A stretch of 64,000 nt of DNA, taken from Bradyrhizobium sp. Ce-3 (GTDB taxonomy: Bacteria > Pseudomonadota > Alphaproteobacteria > Rhizobiales > Xanthobacteraceae). This document shows, one piece after another, positions 1 to 10,284 of this stretch. The position numbers and the translations under genes were made by a program. The stretch's first letter is position 1. Every line of letters starts with the position of its first letter. The stretch spans positions 310,001 through 374,000 of the forward strand of contig NZ_BQUV01000007.1 in assembly GCF_022835695.1 (NCBI RefSeq), read 5' to 3'. The notes beneath the pieces were generated by a model, which had not been told where the DNA came from, did not search any database, and was given only the letters and a program-made list of their open reading frames with translations.

Positions 1-376
1 TGCCGGATGCCGCAGCCATTGCGAAGGCACGGCCGCGGAACACCTGGCCGCGGGTCTCGTGCGGATCCTGCACGCGGCTGACCCAGTCGATGGTGTTCTT
101 CACCAGCGCCGGCACCGAGGAATTGTATTCCGGCGTCACGATCAGCACGCCGTGATGGGCGCCGATCATCCGCTTCAGATTGACCGCGTGCTGCGGCACG
201 CCCGATTTCGCCTGCAGGTCGCCGTCGTAGATCGGCAGCGGAAAATCGCCGAGCGAGATCCGGGTGACGTCGGCGCCCAGCTGCGCGAGCTCATGCGCGA
301 GCACGACGGCCAGCTTCGCGTTGAGCGAGCCCGATCGAAGCGATCCGGGGATCACGAGGATTTTCAGCGCTGACAT
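1..376 (-). CDS. NADPH-dependent FMN reductase family protein (3' end outside window)
   Basis: Flavodoxin-like NAD(P)H-dependent FMN or quinone reductase. The reverse-strand translation starts MSALKILVIPGSLRSGS, the phosphate-binding loop (GSLRxGS) that opens this family. Further in are GDFPLPIYDGD and the VTPEYNSSVPALVKN segment typical of the FMN-binding region. The ATG is at 374-376. About 125 residues are visible; the C-terminus lies beyond base 1, so total length is unknown. It points the same way as pmtA, with about 50 bases between them. Substrate cannot be told from sequence: members reduce free flavin, azo dyes, quinones or chromate. Confidence 0.85.
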   Translation of the reverse strand, partial: MSALKILVIPGSLRSGSLNAKLAVVLAHELAQLGADVTRISLGDFPLPIYDGDLQAKSGVPQHAVNLKRMIGAHHGVLIVTPEYNSSVPALVKNTIDWVSRVQDPHETRGQVFRGRAFAMAAASG

Positions 377-427
377 TTCGAAATCGCGGTTAGGGCGCGT
401 GCCCGGCGCGATGACGCAGGGCGATGA

Positions 428-1030
428 TCAGCCCTTGCGATACACCCAGACCCGCGCGGGCGGAAGGTTCATCCAGATCCGCTCGGACGCTTCTGTGGAC
501 ACGCCGGGCAGCGACTTCGGAATTGGAGGCGCCACCGAATAGGTGAACTGAACGAAGGGCGCGCCGGGCGCCAGTGCCAGGAAGGCGTCGCGGATCAGCT
601 TCAGGCGGGTCAGCATCGGCTTGGTGACCAGCGGCAGGCCGGAGACCACCGCCGAGGCCGGCGTCTTCATGACGTCCCACAGCGTATCGCGCAGCCTGTA
701 GGCATCGCCCTGGACCACCTTGGCCTGCGGATAGCGTTCGCGCAGCAGCGCACAGAAGCCGGGATTGTATTCGACCAGGACGAGACGCTTCTGATCGACG
801 CCGTGCTCGATCAGCGCGTTGGTGATCGCGCCGGTGCCGGGCCCAAGCTCGACCACCGGGCCGTCGGCTTCGGGATCGACATATTGCGCCATGGTGCGCG
901 CAAGCAGCCGTCCGGACGGCATCACCGCGCCCATATGCAGCGGCTTCTCTATCCATGAACGGAGAAAACGAACCTCGTCGTCGAGACGGAGGGGCTTCTT
1001 CGACGCACGCACGGACGATTGCAGAGGCAT
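428..1030 (-). CDS. pmtA: Phosphatidylethanolamine N-methyltransferase, rhizobial PmtA type
   Basis: SAM-dependent methyltransferase of about 200 residues that converts phosphatidylethanolamine towards phosphatidylcholine at the cytoplasmic membrane. The SAM-binding motif I is VVELGPGTGAIT, preceded by the family's RSWIEKPLHMGAVMPSGRLLA segment (read as two overlapping stretches). It lies directly behind dnaKJ, and I recall the same arrangement for Bradyrhizobium pmtA, which supports the assignment over a generic rRNA or small-molecule methylase. I chose the ATG at 1028-1030 (MPLQSS); a TTG at 1055-1057 would add nine residues but has no better ribosome site. Confidence 0.85.
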   Translation of the reverse strand: MPLQSSVRASKKPLRLDDEVRFLRSWIEKPLHMGAVMPSGRLLARTMAQYVDPEADGPVVELGPGTGAITNALIEHGVDQKRLVLVEYNPGFCALLRERYPQAKVVQGDAYRLRDTLWDVMKTPASAVVSGLPLVTKPMLTRLKLIRDAFLALAPGAPFVQFTYSVAPPIPKSLPGVSTEASERIWMNLPPARVWVYRKG

Positions 1031-1100
1031 GTCGCTACCAGGCGGGACCGCGCACAATCGAGCGGTTGTCAGAAAACAGTCACAAACACGTATAGATCGA

Positions 1101-1126
1101 AGTCGTTACGGTCAAGCATAACGACT
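1101..1126. terminator. Inverted repeat between dnaJ and pmtA
   Basis: Perfect 8-base arms AGTCGTTA (1101-1108) and TAACGACT (1119-1126) with a 10-base loop, five bases past the dnaJ stop. There is no T-tract on either strand, so it may be a Rho-dependent end, an mRNA-stabilising 3' hairpin or an operator for pmtA. Termination is inferred from position only. Confidence 0.45.
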
Positions 1127-1130
1127 GCGG

Positions 1131-2261
1131 CTAGACGGAGCGGCTTCCGAAGAAGTCCTTGACCTTAGAGAAGAAACCCGCCGCCTCCGGCTGGGTTGCG
1201 CCGGACGACAGCTTTTCGAACTCCATCAGCAGTTCTTGCTGTTTCTTGGTCAGATTCTGCGGCGTTTCGACCACGACCTGGACATACATGTCGCCGGTCT
1301 GGCGCGAGCGGAGCACCGGCATACCCTTTGATGCGATGCGGAATCGCCGGCTGGACTGGGTGCCGGCGGGCACCTTTACCTTGGTCTTGCCCTTGTCGAT
1401 GGTCGGCACCTCGAATTCGCCGCCGAGGGCTGCGGTCACCATCGAGATCGGCACGCGACAATGCAAGTCGGCGCCGTCGCGCTGGAAGAACTGATGCGTC
1501 GTCAGCGACAGGAAGATGTAGAGGTCGCCGGGCGGTCCGCCGCGGACACCGGCCTCGCCTTCGCCGGCAAGACGAATGCGGGTGCCGTCCTCGACGCCCG
1601 GGGGAATGTTGACCGACAGCGTGCGCTCGCGCGTCACCCGGCCGGAACCGGCGCAGGAGGTGCAGGCGTCCTCGATCATCTGGCCACGGCCCTGGCAACC
1701 GGGGCAGGTCCGCTCCAGCGTGAAGAAGCCCTGGGCCTGCCGGATACGGCCGGCGCCGCCGCAATGCGGGCAGGCCTTCGGCTTGGTGCCGGCCTTGGCG
1801 CCGGTGCCGGAGCAGGATTCGCAGGTCACCGAGACCGGGATCTCGATCTGCGCGGTCTTGCCCTGGAAGGCCTCCTCGAGCGTGATTTCCATGTTGTAGC
1901 GCAGGTCGGCACCGCGTTCGCGGCCGCCGCCGCCGCGGCGCTGCCCGGCCATGCCGAACAGATCCTCGAAGATGTCGGAGAAGGAAGAGGCGAAGCCGGC
2001 GCCGAAGCCGGGGCCGCCGCCGCCCATGCCCTGCTCGAAGGCGGCATGGCCGAAGCGGTCGTAGGCGGCGCGCTTGTCGCCGTCCTTCAACACCTCATAG
2101 GCTTCGTTGATTTCCTTGAACCGGACCTCGCTGCTGGCGTCGCCCGGATTCTTGTCGGGATGCCATTTCATCGCGAGCTTGCGGAAAGCCGATTTCAGCT
2201 TGGTCTCGTCCGCGTTCCGCTCGACCTCGAGGGTCTCGTAATAGCAGCGCTTGGTGGACAT
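1131..2261 (-). CDS. dnaJ: Molecular chaperone DnaJ
   Basis: Full-length type I Hsp40 (376 residues), co-chaperone that delivers substrate to DnaK and stimulates its ATPase. The J domain carries HPD at residues 34-36. A Gly/Phe-rich linker lies at about 79-112. Four CxxCxGxG-type zinc repeats have cysteines at 147/150, 164/167, 186/189 and 200/203, followed by the two C-terminal substrate domains. It follows dnaK on the same strand after a 182-base gap that holds a tandem repeat and a terminator-like hairpin, so dnaJ is probably expressed by partial read-through from the dnaK heat-shock promoter. Confidence 0.98.
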   Translation of the reverse strand: MSTKRCYYETLEVERNADETKLKSAFRKLAMKWHPDKNPGDASSEVRFKEINEAYEVLKDGDKRAAYDRFGHAAFEQGMGGGGPGFGAGFASSFSDIFEDLFGMAGQRRGGGGRERGADLRYNMEITLEEAFQGKTAQIEIPVSVTCESCSGTGAKAGTKPKACPHCGGAGRIRQAQGFFTLERTCPGCQGRGQMIEDACTSCAGSGRVTRERTLSVNIPPGVEDGTRIRLAGEGEAGVRGGPPGDLYIFLSLTTHQFFQRDGADLHCRVPISMVTAALGGEFEVPTIDKGKTKVKVPAGTQSSRRFRIASKGMPVLRSRQTGDMYVQVVVETPQNLTKKQQELLMEFEKLSSGATQPEAAGFFSKVKDFFGSRSV

Positions 2262-2292
2262 CCTTCAATTCCGTCCGAAGTTCGTCGCGATC

Positions 2293-2340
2293 GCCAAGGA
2301 TTGCGCCAAGCATTGCGCAAAGAATCGCGTCAAGGATTGC
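2293..2340. repeat. Four tandem degenerate 12-base units between dnaK and dnaJ
   Basis: Units GCCAAGGATTGC, GCCAAGCATTGC, GCAAAGAATCGC and GTCAAGGATTGC follow each other without spacers (2293-2304, 2305-2316, 2317-2328, 2329-2340). They lie just upstream of the dnaJ start on the opposite strand. Unit length is a multiple of three and the block translates as a pseudo-repeat, but I see no gene there. Confidence 0.8.
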
Positions 2341-2370
2341 GCCTGTCTGGAAGATGCAGCGATCGCCTTA

Positions 2371-2429
2371 AAGAAAAATGACCCCCACTCCTCCGAGACG
2401 CCTGGCGTGCTCATTGGTGTGAGGGTCAT
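2371..2429 (-). terminator. Terminator or attenuator-like hairpin after dnaK
   Basis: Arms at 2378-2388 and 2419-2429 pair at 10 of 11 positions. Read on the minus strand the second arm runs into a T-rich tail (2371-2378, TTTTTCTTT read in that direction). It sits between the dnaK stop and dnaJ, so it would reduce rather than abolish dnaJ transcription. The loop is long (30 bases), so efficiency is uncertain. Confidence 0.5.
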
Positions 2430-2443
2430 GATCGCAAGCCCGC

Positions 2444-4345
<1,902 letters not shown>

Positions 4346-4446
4346 GGTTTTGATATCCTCTTTGCTACGGCAGGTTGGTTGGGCCCTGACGGCGCTCCGT
4401 ACCGAACCCCCAGCGTTCACATACTCGCGATATTGCGACGGTGAGC

Positions 4447-4477
4447 CTGATATAGGAGAGAGGGTCCTGCCCGCAAG
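4447..4477 (-). promoter_or_regulatory. RpoH (sigma-32) type promoter of dnaKJ
   Basis: Read on the minus strand, CTTG (4474-4477), then 17 bases, then CCTATATCAG (4447-4456). This matches the rhizobial heat-shock pattern CTTG-N17/18-CYTATNTNNG as I recall it, at every defined base. It lies about 100 bases before the dnaK ATG. Function is inferred from the motif; the promoter itself is a strong match. Confidence 0.8.
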
Positions 4478-4909
4478 GACTGGACGCAACGTTGAGGCCT
4501 GAAAAGACTGACGTTTGAAAGATTGTGTCAGTCCGGCTGCGGCACCGGTTCACCCCCGCGCCAAGTTAACAAATCGGCAATGATGCCGCCCGCGGACGAC
4601 CGCAAACCTCCGCAGCACGACATCAGCGCTGTTGAGTAAACGCTCACAAACGTCGTATGCGAGAGCGGCGCACGGGTCGCGGGCGCGCTGTTTGGCCGCT
4701 GGCGGTCAATCGCCGAAACGTCGGGAAACTGGAAAGTGCCTGCCAATCAGGGCGAAAAGCCCATGGAATCGGGCCTGCTGACCCGAAGCGGAGATTTGGC
4801 GGCCTGTTGCAGGGTCATCAAAACCGCTAAAAGCGGTCCGACTGAAGAGGCCATCCAGCCCTGCACCGGCCCCGTTGCGCGGCCACCAAGCAAAACCGGT
4901 AGATTCCCC
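4478..4909. other. Intergenic region, no gene seen
   Basis: The spacer between divergent dnaK and the exported 311-residue gene. Apart from the dnaK promoter just to its left it holds a small perfect hairpin (ACCGCT-AAA-AGCGGT at about 4823-4837). Open frames here are short and lack coding character. Confidence 0.6.
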
Positions 4910-5845
4910 ATGACGCCTTTTCGAGTTCTCGTTGCGGTTGCCTTGCTGATTGCTGCCACCTGTCGTGGCTTCGCCGCAGACGTGGTGTTTCCGCCGGGCG
5001 CGCATGTCGGCATGAAGCCGCTGGTGGGCCTCGTCCGCGCCAAATCGTTCATCGGCTTCGAGACCGAGGATCAGGGCGTGAAGGTCCTGATCGCCGACCT
5101 GCCCGCGGACGCCTACAACGAGGTCGTGACCGCCTTCAAGACCAACCCCGCCGGCACCGGCAACATCAAGCCGGAGAGCCTCGAGACGCCGGCCGGCCTT
5201 GCCTACTACACCGTGGAGAGCGCGCGCGACGGGACCAGCAATGTGCGGCGCTATTCCATGATCCTGCCCGGGCCGACCTTCTCCGGCTATGTCGCGGTGC
5301 AGGTGCCGGAGAACGCCAGCAAGATCTACACCGATGACGCCGTCCGGCAGATGTTCGCCTCCGCCGAAATCCGCAAGGAGGTGCCGGTCGACGAGCAGCT
5401 TGGCATGATGCCGTTCAAGGTCACCGAGCTCAGCAATTTCAAGAACGTCCGCACGCTGGCGCCCGGCGCCGCGCTGCTGATGGCAGACGGCGACGACAAG
5501 GCCCTCGAGACCAAGCCCTTCATGCTGCTCGGCATCATCGGCTCGGCCCCGGCCACGCCGGATGATCGCGGCCGCTTCGCGCAGCAGATCGCCACCACGA
5601 TCCCCGGCGTGCGCGACGGGCGCATCACCATGTCCGAACCGATCCGGATCGACGGCCAGCCCGGCTTCGAGACCCGGATCGACGCCGTCAGCGGCAAGGA
5701 CAACACCCCGGTGACCATCGTGCAGTGGCTGCGGTTCGGCGCGCAAACCTCGATGCGCGTCATCGGCAGCTCGCCGCGTACCGATTGGGAGAAGGCCTTC
5801 CCGCGCTTCCGCGCGGTGCGCGACGGCATCCAGCCGCGCGGCTGA
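4910..5845 (+). CDS. Exported protein of unknown function, 311 residues
   Basis: No named function. A clear signal peptide opens it: MTPFRVLVAVALLIAATC then RGFAAD, with a likely cleavage after AFA/AA near residue 24, so the product should be periplasmic. The mature part begins VVFPPGAHVGMKPLVGL and has two similar halves by eye, each with phrases on handling parameters such as GFETRID and VQWLRF, resembling small alphaproteobacterial periplasmic proteins of unknown role. The ATG at 4910 was chosen because longer in-frame starts (for example 4736) would bury the signal peptide. Single transcription unit, divergent from dnaK. Confidence 0.8.
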   Translation: MTPFRVLVAVALLIAATCRGFAADVVFPPGAHVGMKPLVGLVRAKSFIGFETEDQGVKVLIADLPADAYNEVVTAFKTNPAGTGNIKPESLETPAGLAYYTVESARDGTSNVRRYSMILPGPTFSGYVAVQVPENASKIYTDDAVRQMFASAEIRKEVPVDEQLGMMPFKVTELSNFKNVRTLAPGAALLMADGDDKALETKPFMLLGIIGSAPATPDDRGRFAQQIATTIPGVRDGRITMSEPIRIDGQPGFETRIDAVSGKDNTPVTIVQWLRFGAQTSMRVIGSSPRTDWEKAFPRFRAVRDGIQPRG

Positions 5846-5942
5846 TCGGGCTTTCGCAGCTCCAGTCGGAAAAATCCCACTTTCGTCGTTCGCCGAACGG
5901 AACTAGCCTCCTCGCGCAGTTACCAAAGCGAGGAGGGGCGCG

Positions 5943-6653
5943 ATGTTGGATCGACGACAGGTTGTTGCAGGCCTCGGGACCCTGGCGCTTGCGACGCTGG
6001 TTCCAAGAACTCTCTGGGCCGCCGCGGTCAAGCCCGACGACGGCTCCGCACTGCTCGTGATCGACGTGCAGAACTGCTTCCTGCCCGGCGGCAGCCTGGC
6101 GGTGAAGGACGGCGAGCAGGTGGTGCCTGTCATCAACAAGATCGCCAAGAGCTTTGCCAATGTGGTGATGACGCAGGACTGGCACACGCCCGGACACGTC
6201 TCCTTTGCCTCGACCCATTCCGGCAAGAAGCCGTTCGAAACCGTCGACCTCGCCTATGGCAAGCAGGTGCTGTGGCCGGACCACTGCGTACAGGGCACCG
6301 ACGGCGCCGGATTGTCGAAGGACCTCGCGATCCCGCAGGCCGAGCTGATCATCCGCAAGGGCTTTCACAAGGACGTCGACAGCTACTCCGCCTTCATCGA
6401 GGCCGACGGCAAGACCACCACCGGGCTTGCCGCCTATCTGAAGGCACGCAATGTCGAGCGGGTCTTCGTGGCCGGGCTCGCCACCGATTTCTGCGTGGCC
6501 TGGACCGCGCTCGACGCGCGCAAGGCCGGCTTCGAGACCTATGTCGTGGAAGACGCCTGTCGCGGCATCGACACCCAAGGATCGCTGACCAAGGCCTGGG
6601 CCGACATGGACAAGGCCGGCGTCAAGCGGATCCAGTCGTCGGATATCGCCTAG
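5943..6653 (+). CDS. pncA: Nicotinamidase (PncA family) with a Tat-like export signal
   Basis: Isochorismatase-fold amidohydrolase that turns nicotinamide into nicotinate (and acts on pyrazinamide). The catalytic triad residues are visible: Asp in VIDVQNCFLPGGSL, Lys in the IIRKG block, Cys in AGLATDFCVAWTA; the metal-binding DWHTPGHVSF histidines are also present. Unlike the usual cytoplasmic enzyme, the first 27 residues read MLDRRQVVAGLGTLALATLV, a twin-arginine-like RR followed by a hydrophobic stretch and an AxA-type site (WAAA), so the enzyme may act in the periplasm. An AAGCGAGGAGG ribosome site precedes the ATG at the right distance, which supports this start. Reads alone. Confidence 0.9.
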   Translation: MLDRRQVVAGLGTLALATLVPRTLWAAAVKPDDGSALLVIDVQNCFLPGGSLAVKDGEQVVPVINKIAKSFANVVMTQDWHTPGHVSFASTHSGKKPFETVDLAYGKQVLWPDHCVQGTDGAGLSKDLAIPQAELIIRKGFHKDVDSYSAFIEADGKTTTGLAAYLKARNVERVFVAGLATDFCVAWTALDARKAGFETYVVEDACRGIDTQGSLTKAWADMDKAGVKRIQSSDIA

Positions 6654-6840
6654 AGCATGATCCGGAAAAGTGTGAGGCGGTTTTCCGAAAAGATGCTCGA
6701 ACAAGAATCTGAAGCGCGATGACGATTCAACCTGATCTCATCGCGCTCTAGGGCGTTTTCGAGCGAAGTGGATATCGGCTCGCGTGAAGAAAACGCGTCA
6801 AAACGAGAATCCAGAGCCCCGTTCCGATTCAATCGGAACA
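6654..6840. repeat. Dispersed palindromic repeat (GCATGATCCGGAAAAG family plus companion)
   Basis: Begins one base after the pncA stop with GCATGATCCGGAAAAGTG and an imperfect reverse copy (TTTTCCGAAAAGATGC), then an inverted GCGCGATGA / TCATCGCGC pair, then a second element GGCGTTTTCGAGCGAAGTGGATA. Copies recur at 15331, 26478 and, for the second element, at 12950 and 27255. No coding potential. Confidence 0.85.
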
Positions 6841-6869
6841 GCGCTGGCTCTTGGGTTCAGCCCAGCGGC

Positions 6870-7475
6870 TCAGACCGTGAAATCGGCGCTCGGGGCGGCC
6901 TTGGCGCCGCCCTTGGAGACGCCGACCAGTGCCGGACGCAGGATGCGCTCGCCGATCATGTAGCCGGCCTGCACCACCTGCACCACGGTGCCCGACGGCA
7001 CCGACGCATCGGGCACCTCGAACATCGCCTGCTGGAAGTTCGGATCGAACTTCTCGCCGATCGGATCGAACTTCTTGACGCCGTTCTTCTCCAGCGCGTT
7101 GAGCAGCGAACGCTCGGTCAGCTCGACGCCTTCGAGCAGCGCCTTCAGGCCGGGATCGGCGGCTTCCTTGGTCTCGGCCGGCACGGCGTCGAGCGCGCGC
7201 TGCAGATTGTCGGCGATATCGAGCACGTCGCGGGCGAAACCCGTGATGCCGTAGGTCTTGGCGTCGGAGACTTCACGGCGGGTGCGCTGACGCAGATTCT
7301 CCATCTCGGCCAGCGTGCGCAGCGTCCGGTCCTTCGCCTCGGCGAGTTCCTTGGCCAGCGCCTCCGCCGATCCGACCTCGGGATCGTCAGGCATGATGTA
7401 GGGCTTCGAGACCACGGGCTCACCCGTCGGCGCCGAATTCTCGGTGTTGTCATTGGCCCGGTTCGGATCGGTCAT
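6870..7475 (-). CDS. grpE: Nucleotide exchange factor GrpE
   Basis: 201-residue co-chaperone that releases ADP from DnaK. The N-terminal coiled coil (about residues 35-80, [19 protein letters not shown]) leads to the conserved segment [25 protein letters not shown] (split for length) and the C-terminal beta-domain with [20 protein letters not shown]. The ATG at 7473-7475 (MTDPNRAND) has GAGAAGG upstream on the minus strand; the ATG-like start 33 bases earlier lacks one. It lies downstream of hrcA on the same strand with a 164-base gap, the usual hrcA-grpE pairing. Confidence 0.97.
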   Translation of the reverse strand: MTDPNRANDNTENSAPTGEPVVSKPYIMPDDPEVGSAEALAKELAEAKDRTLRTLAEMENLRQRTRREVSDAKTYGITGFARDVLDIADNLQRALDAVPAETKEAADPGLKALLEGVELTERSLLNALEKNGVKKFDPIGEKFDPNFQQAMFEVPDASVPSGTVVQVVQAGYMIGERILRPALVGVSKGGAKAAPSADFTV

Positions 7476-7639
7476 GGCGTGCCTTCTCGAAAACTCGCGT
7501 CGGTTCAAATCTTGGGGATTGCTTGCCGGGATATCGTGCTTTGGGCGGCGAAAATCAAGCGCAACATGCCGGTCTCGGGCACAGGGATCTCCGGTTCGGG
7601 TGCAGAAAACCCGTCAAATGCAGACGAAATCCGATCCTG

Positions 7640-8728
7640 TCAGCCGCCCAGCATCTTGCTGACGATGCGCGCGGCATAGTCGACGGTCGGGATCACCCGG
7701 GCATAGTTCAGCCGGGTCGGTCCGATCACGCCGAGCACGCCGACGATCCGGCCCTGGGCGTCGCCGTATGGCGCGATGATGGTCGAGGAACCCGACAGCG
7801 AGAACAGCTTGTTCTCCGAGCCGATGAAGATCCGCACGCCTTCGCCGCGTTCGGCGCGGCCGAGCAGATCGATCACGCCGCGCTTGGTCTCGAGATCGTC
7901 GAACAGCGACTTGATCCGCTCGAGATCGTCGAGCGCGTGCAGATCCTCGAGCAGATTGGCGTGGCCGCGCACGATCAGCTGGCGGTCCTCGCTCTCGCCG
8001 CCGGACCAGCTCGCGATCCCGGCTGCGACCACCTTCTGGGTGAGCTGATCGAGCTCGGCGCGATTTTGCGTCAATGCGGTTTCGAGCTCGAGCCGGGCTT
8101 CGGCCAGCGTCCGGCCGCGGATCCGCGCGTTGAGGAAATTGGTCGCTTCGGTCAGGGCCGAGGACGGAACGCCCGGCGGCAGCGCCAGCACGCGATTTTC
8201 GACCTGGCCGTCTTCGCCGACCAGCACGACCAGCGCCTTCTCGGGCTCCAGCCGGACGAATTCGATGTGCTTCAGCCGCGCATTCGACTTCTGCGTCAGC
8301 ACCACTGCCGCGGCGCGGGTCAGCCCCGACAGCCGCGTCAGCGCCTCGCCGAGCGCCGCCTCGACGGATTGCGCCCGGCCGACGGCCGCAAGCTGGGTCT
8401 GGATCGATTGACGCTCGGCCTCGGTGAGGTCACCGACCTGCATCAGGGCGTCGACGAAGAAGCGCAGGCCGAGTTCGGTCGGCAACCGGCCGGCCGAGGT
8501 GTGCGGCGCATAGATCAGGCCGAGCTGCTCGAGGTCCGACATCACATTGCGGACCGAGGCCGGCGACAGCGGCAAGGCGATCAGGCGCGAGATGTTGCGC
8601 GAGCCGACCGGCTCGCCGGTCGCGAGATAGCTTTCGACGATCTGACGAAAAATGTCGCGCGAGCGCTCGTTGAGCTGGGCGAGCCCGGCATGCGGCGCGA
8701 TCAGGCCGATCGGATCGTGATGAGTCAC
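7640..8728 (-). CDS. hrcA: Heat-inducible transcriptional repressor HrcA
   Basis: 362-residue repressor that binds CIRCE operators, in this group mainly at groESL. The N-terminal winged helix reads [17 protein letters not shown] then [12 protein letters not shown], and the GAF-like C-terminal domain includes [18 protein letters not shown]. The start is GTG at 8726-8728, preceded by AGGGACTGGAGT on the minus strand. No CIRCE inverted repeat was found next to hrcA or dnaK here, so its targets are elsewhere and dnaK is under RpoH. Confidence 0.97.
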   Translation of the reverse strand: MTHHDPIGLIAPHAGLAQLNERSRDIFRQIVESYLATGEPVGSRNISRLIALPLSPASVRNVMSDLEQLGLIYAPHTSAGRLPTELGLRFFVDALMQVGDLTEAERQSIQTQLAAVGRAQSVEAALGEALTRLSGLTRAAAVVLTQKSNARLKHIEFVRLEPEKALVVLVGEDGQVENRVLALPPGVPSSALTEATNFLNARIRGRTLAEARLELETALTQNRAELDQLTQKVVAAGIASWSGGESEDRQLIVRGHANLLEDLHALDDLERIKSLFDDLETKRGVIDLLGRAERGEGVRIFIGSENKLFSLSGSSTIIAPYGDAQGRIVGVLGVIGPTRLNYARVIPTVDYAARIVSKMLGG

Positions 8729-8825
8729 ACTCCAGTCCCTCGCAATTACTGCCTAATTTGTCGATCCAGGAGGCCGGTGACAAGCGGGCATTCAACCCCT
8801 TGATACCGGGACGATACCAGGGCCG

Positions 8826-8861
8826 AAAACCCTCGCCAAAACCCTTGCCAAAACCCTTGCC
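8826..8861. repeat. Three tandem 12-base units upstream of rph
   Basis: AAAACCCTCGCC (8826-8837), AAAACCCTTGCC (8838-8849), AAAACCCTTGCC (8850-8861), head to tail in the hrcA/rph divergent spacer. Same unit length as the block before dnaJ. Confidence 0.85.
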
Positions 8862-8923
8862 GCTGCCCCTTCCCCCTCCTACAAGCACGGCCAGCCAATT
8901 TTCTCGGATTTCTGGAGGATTTC

Positions 8924-9637
8924 ATGCGGCCAAGCCGCCGTGCACCCGATGAGCTGCGTCCCGTGTCGCTGGAACGCGGCGTCGTCAAATATGCCGAGGG
9001 TTCCTGCATGGTGAAGTTCGGCGACACCCATGTGCTGGTGACCGCCACGCTGGAAGAGCGTCTGCCGCCATGGCTGAAGGGCCAGGGCCGCGGCTGGGTC
9101 ACCGCCGAATACGGCATGCTGCCGCGCGCCACCCTGGAACGCACCCGCCGCGAGGCCTCCGCCGGCAAGCAGGGCGGCCGCACGGTCGAGATCCAGCGGC
9201 TGATCGGCCGCTCGCTGCGCGCCGCCGTCGATCTCGAAGCGCTCGGCGAGCGCCAGATCACGGTCGATTGCGACGTCATCCAGGCCGATGGCGGCACCCG
9301 CACCGCCTCGATCACCGGTGCCTGGGTGGCGCTGGCCGACTGCATCAACTGGATGAAGACCCGCAACATGCTGAAGACCAACGTGCTGCGCGACAACGTG
9401 GCGGCGATCTCCTGCGGCATCTACCAGGGCACGCCGGTGCTCGATCTCGACTACGCCGAAGATTCCGAGGCCGACACCGACGCCAATTTCGTCATGACCG
9501 GCGACGGCCGCATCATCGAGGTTCAGGGCACCGCCGAGAAGACGCCGTTCTCGCAGGACGAGTTCCTGGCGCTGATGGCACTGGCGCGCAAAGGTGTCGC
9601 GCGTCTGGTCGACTTGCAAAAGATCGCGGTGGCGTAG
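8924..9637 (+). CDS. rph: Ribonuclease PH
   Basis: 237-residue phosphorolytic 3' exoribonuclease that trims tRNA precursors to the CCA end. It opens [18 protein letters not shown] as in the family. The catalytic core has [33 protein letters not shown] and the conserved [19 protein letters not shown] (two adjacent pieces). The ATG at 8924 is preceded by GGAGG. First gene of rph-rdgB-hemW, a frequent alphaproteobacterial operon next to hrcA. Confidence 0.98.
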   Translation: MRPSRRAPDELRPVSLERGVVKYAEGSCMVKFGDTHVLVTATLEERLPPWLKGQGRGWVTAEYGMLPRATLERTRREASAGKQGGRTVEIQRLIGRSLRAAVDLEALGERQITVDCDVIQADGGTRTASITGAWVALADCINWMKTRNMLKTNVLRDNVAAISCGIYQGTPVLDLDYAEDSEADTDANFVMTGDGRIIEVQGTAEKTPFSQDEFLALMALARKGVARLVDLQKIAVA

Positions 9638-9648
9638 TCAGATTGGCC

Positions 9649-10284
9649 ATGCATCGCCGAATCACCGGAAGGCTCGTCATCGCCACCCATAATCCCGGCA
9701 AGCTTGCCGAGATGCGGGAACTGCTGGCGCCGCACGGCGTCGAGGCGGTGTCGGTCGGCGAGCTCGGCCTCGCCGAGCCCGAGGAGACCGGCGATAGCTT
9801 TCGGGCCAATGCGGCGATCAAGGCGATCGCGGCGGCGAAAGCTACGGGGCTGCCGGCCTTCGCCGACGATTCCGGCCTCGTGGTCGACGCGCTCGACGGC
9901 GCGCCCGGGATCTACTCGGCGCGCTGGGCCGGCGAGGGCAAGGATTTCATGGCGGCGATGACGCGGATCGAGCGGCTGCTGCAGGAGCGCGGCGCCACCG
10001 AGCCGGCGCAGCGCAAGGCGCATTTCGTCTCGGCGCTGTGCGTGGCCTGGCCCGACGATCACCTCGAAGAGGTCGAGGCGCGGGTCGACGGAACCCTGGT
10101 CTGGCCGCCGCGCGGCACCGCCGGCTTCGGCTATGATCCGGCGTTCCTGCCCGATGGTTACACGCGGACCTTTGGCGAGATGAGCAGCATCGAGAAACAC
10201 GGCCTGCCGCCGCTCGGGCTCGGCCTGTCGCATCGCGCCCGCGCCTTCGTGAAGCTCGCGGAGATCTGCCTTGAGCCACGCTGA
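9649..10284 (+). CDS. rdgB: XTP/dITP diphosphatase (non-canonical purine NTP pyrophosphatase)
   Basis: 211-residue Ham1 family housecleaning enzyme that hydrolyses dITP, dXTP and ITP to the monophosphates so that deaminated purines stay out of DNA and RNA. Visible blocks are [18 protein letters not shown] at the N-terminus, [22 protein letters not shown] (in two pieces) with the catalytic aspartates, and GFGYDPAF near the C-terminus. ATG at 9649, eleven bases after the rph stop. Its last 14 bases overlap the start of hemW, so the three are translationally linked. Confidence 0.97.
   Translation: MHRRITGRLVIATHNPGKLAEMRELLAPHGVEAVSVGELGLAEPEETGDSFRANAAIKAIAAAKATGLPAFADDSGLVVDALDGAPGIYSARWAGEGKDFMAAMTRIERLLQERGATEPAQRKAHFVSALCVAWPDDHLEEVEARVDGTLVWPPRGTAGFGYDPAFLPDGYTRTFGEMSSIEKHGLPPLGLGLSHRARAFVKLAEICLEPR

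Noticed and set aside
7476-7639. RpoH promoter for grpE
   Set aside because: A CTTGATTT -35 element is present on the minus strand but the -10 (CACGATATCC) misses key bases.
8826-8861. Possible CRISPR array
   Set aside because: Units are 12 bases and contiguous without spacers; no cas genes in the window.
9070-9648. Upstream extension of rdgB inside rph
   Set aside because: Out-of-frame reading of rph; the RdgB family starts at ATG 9649.
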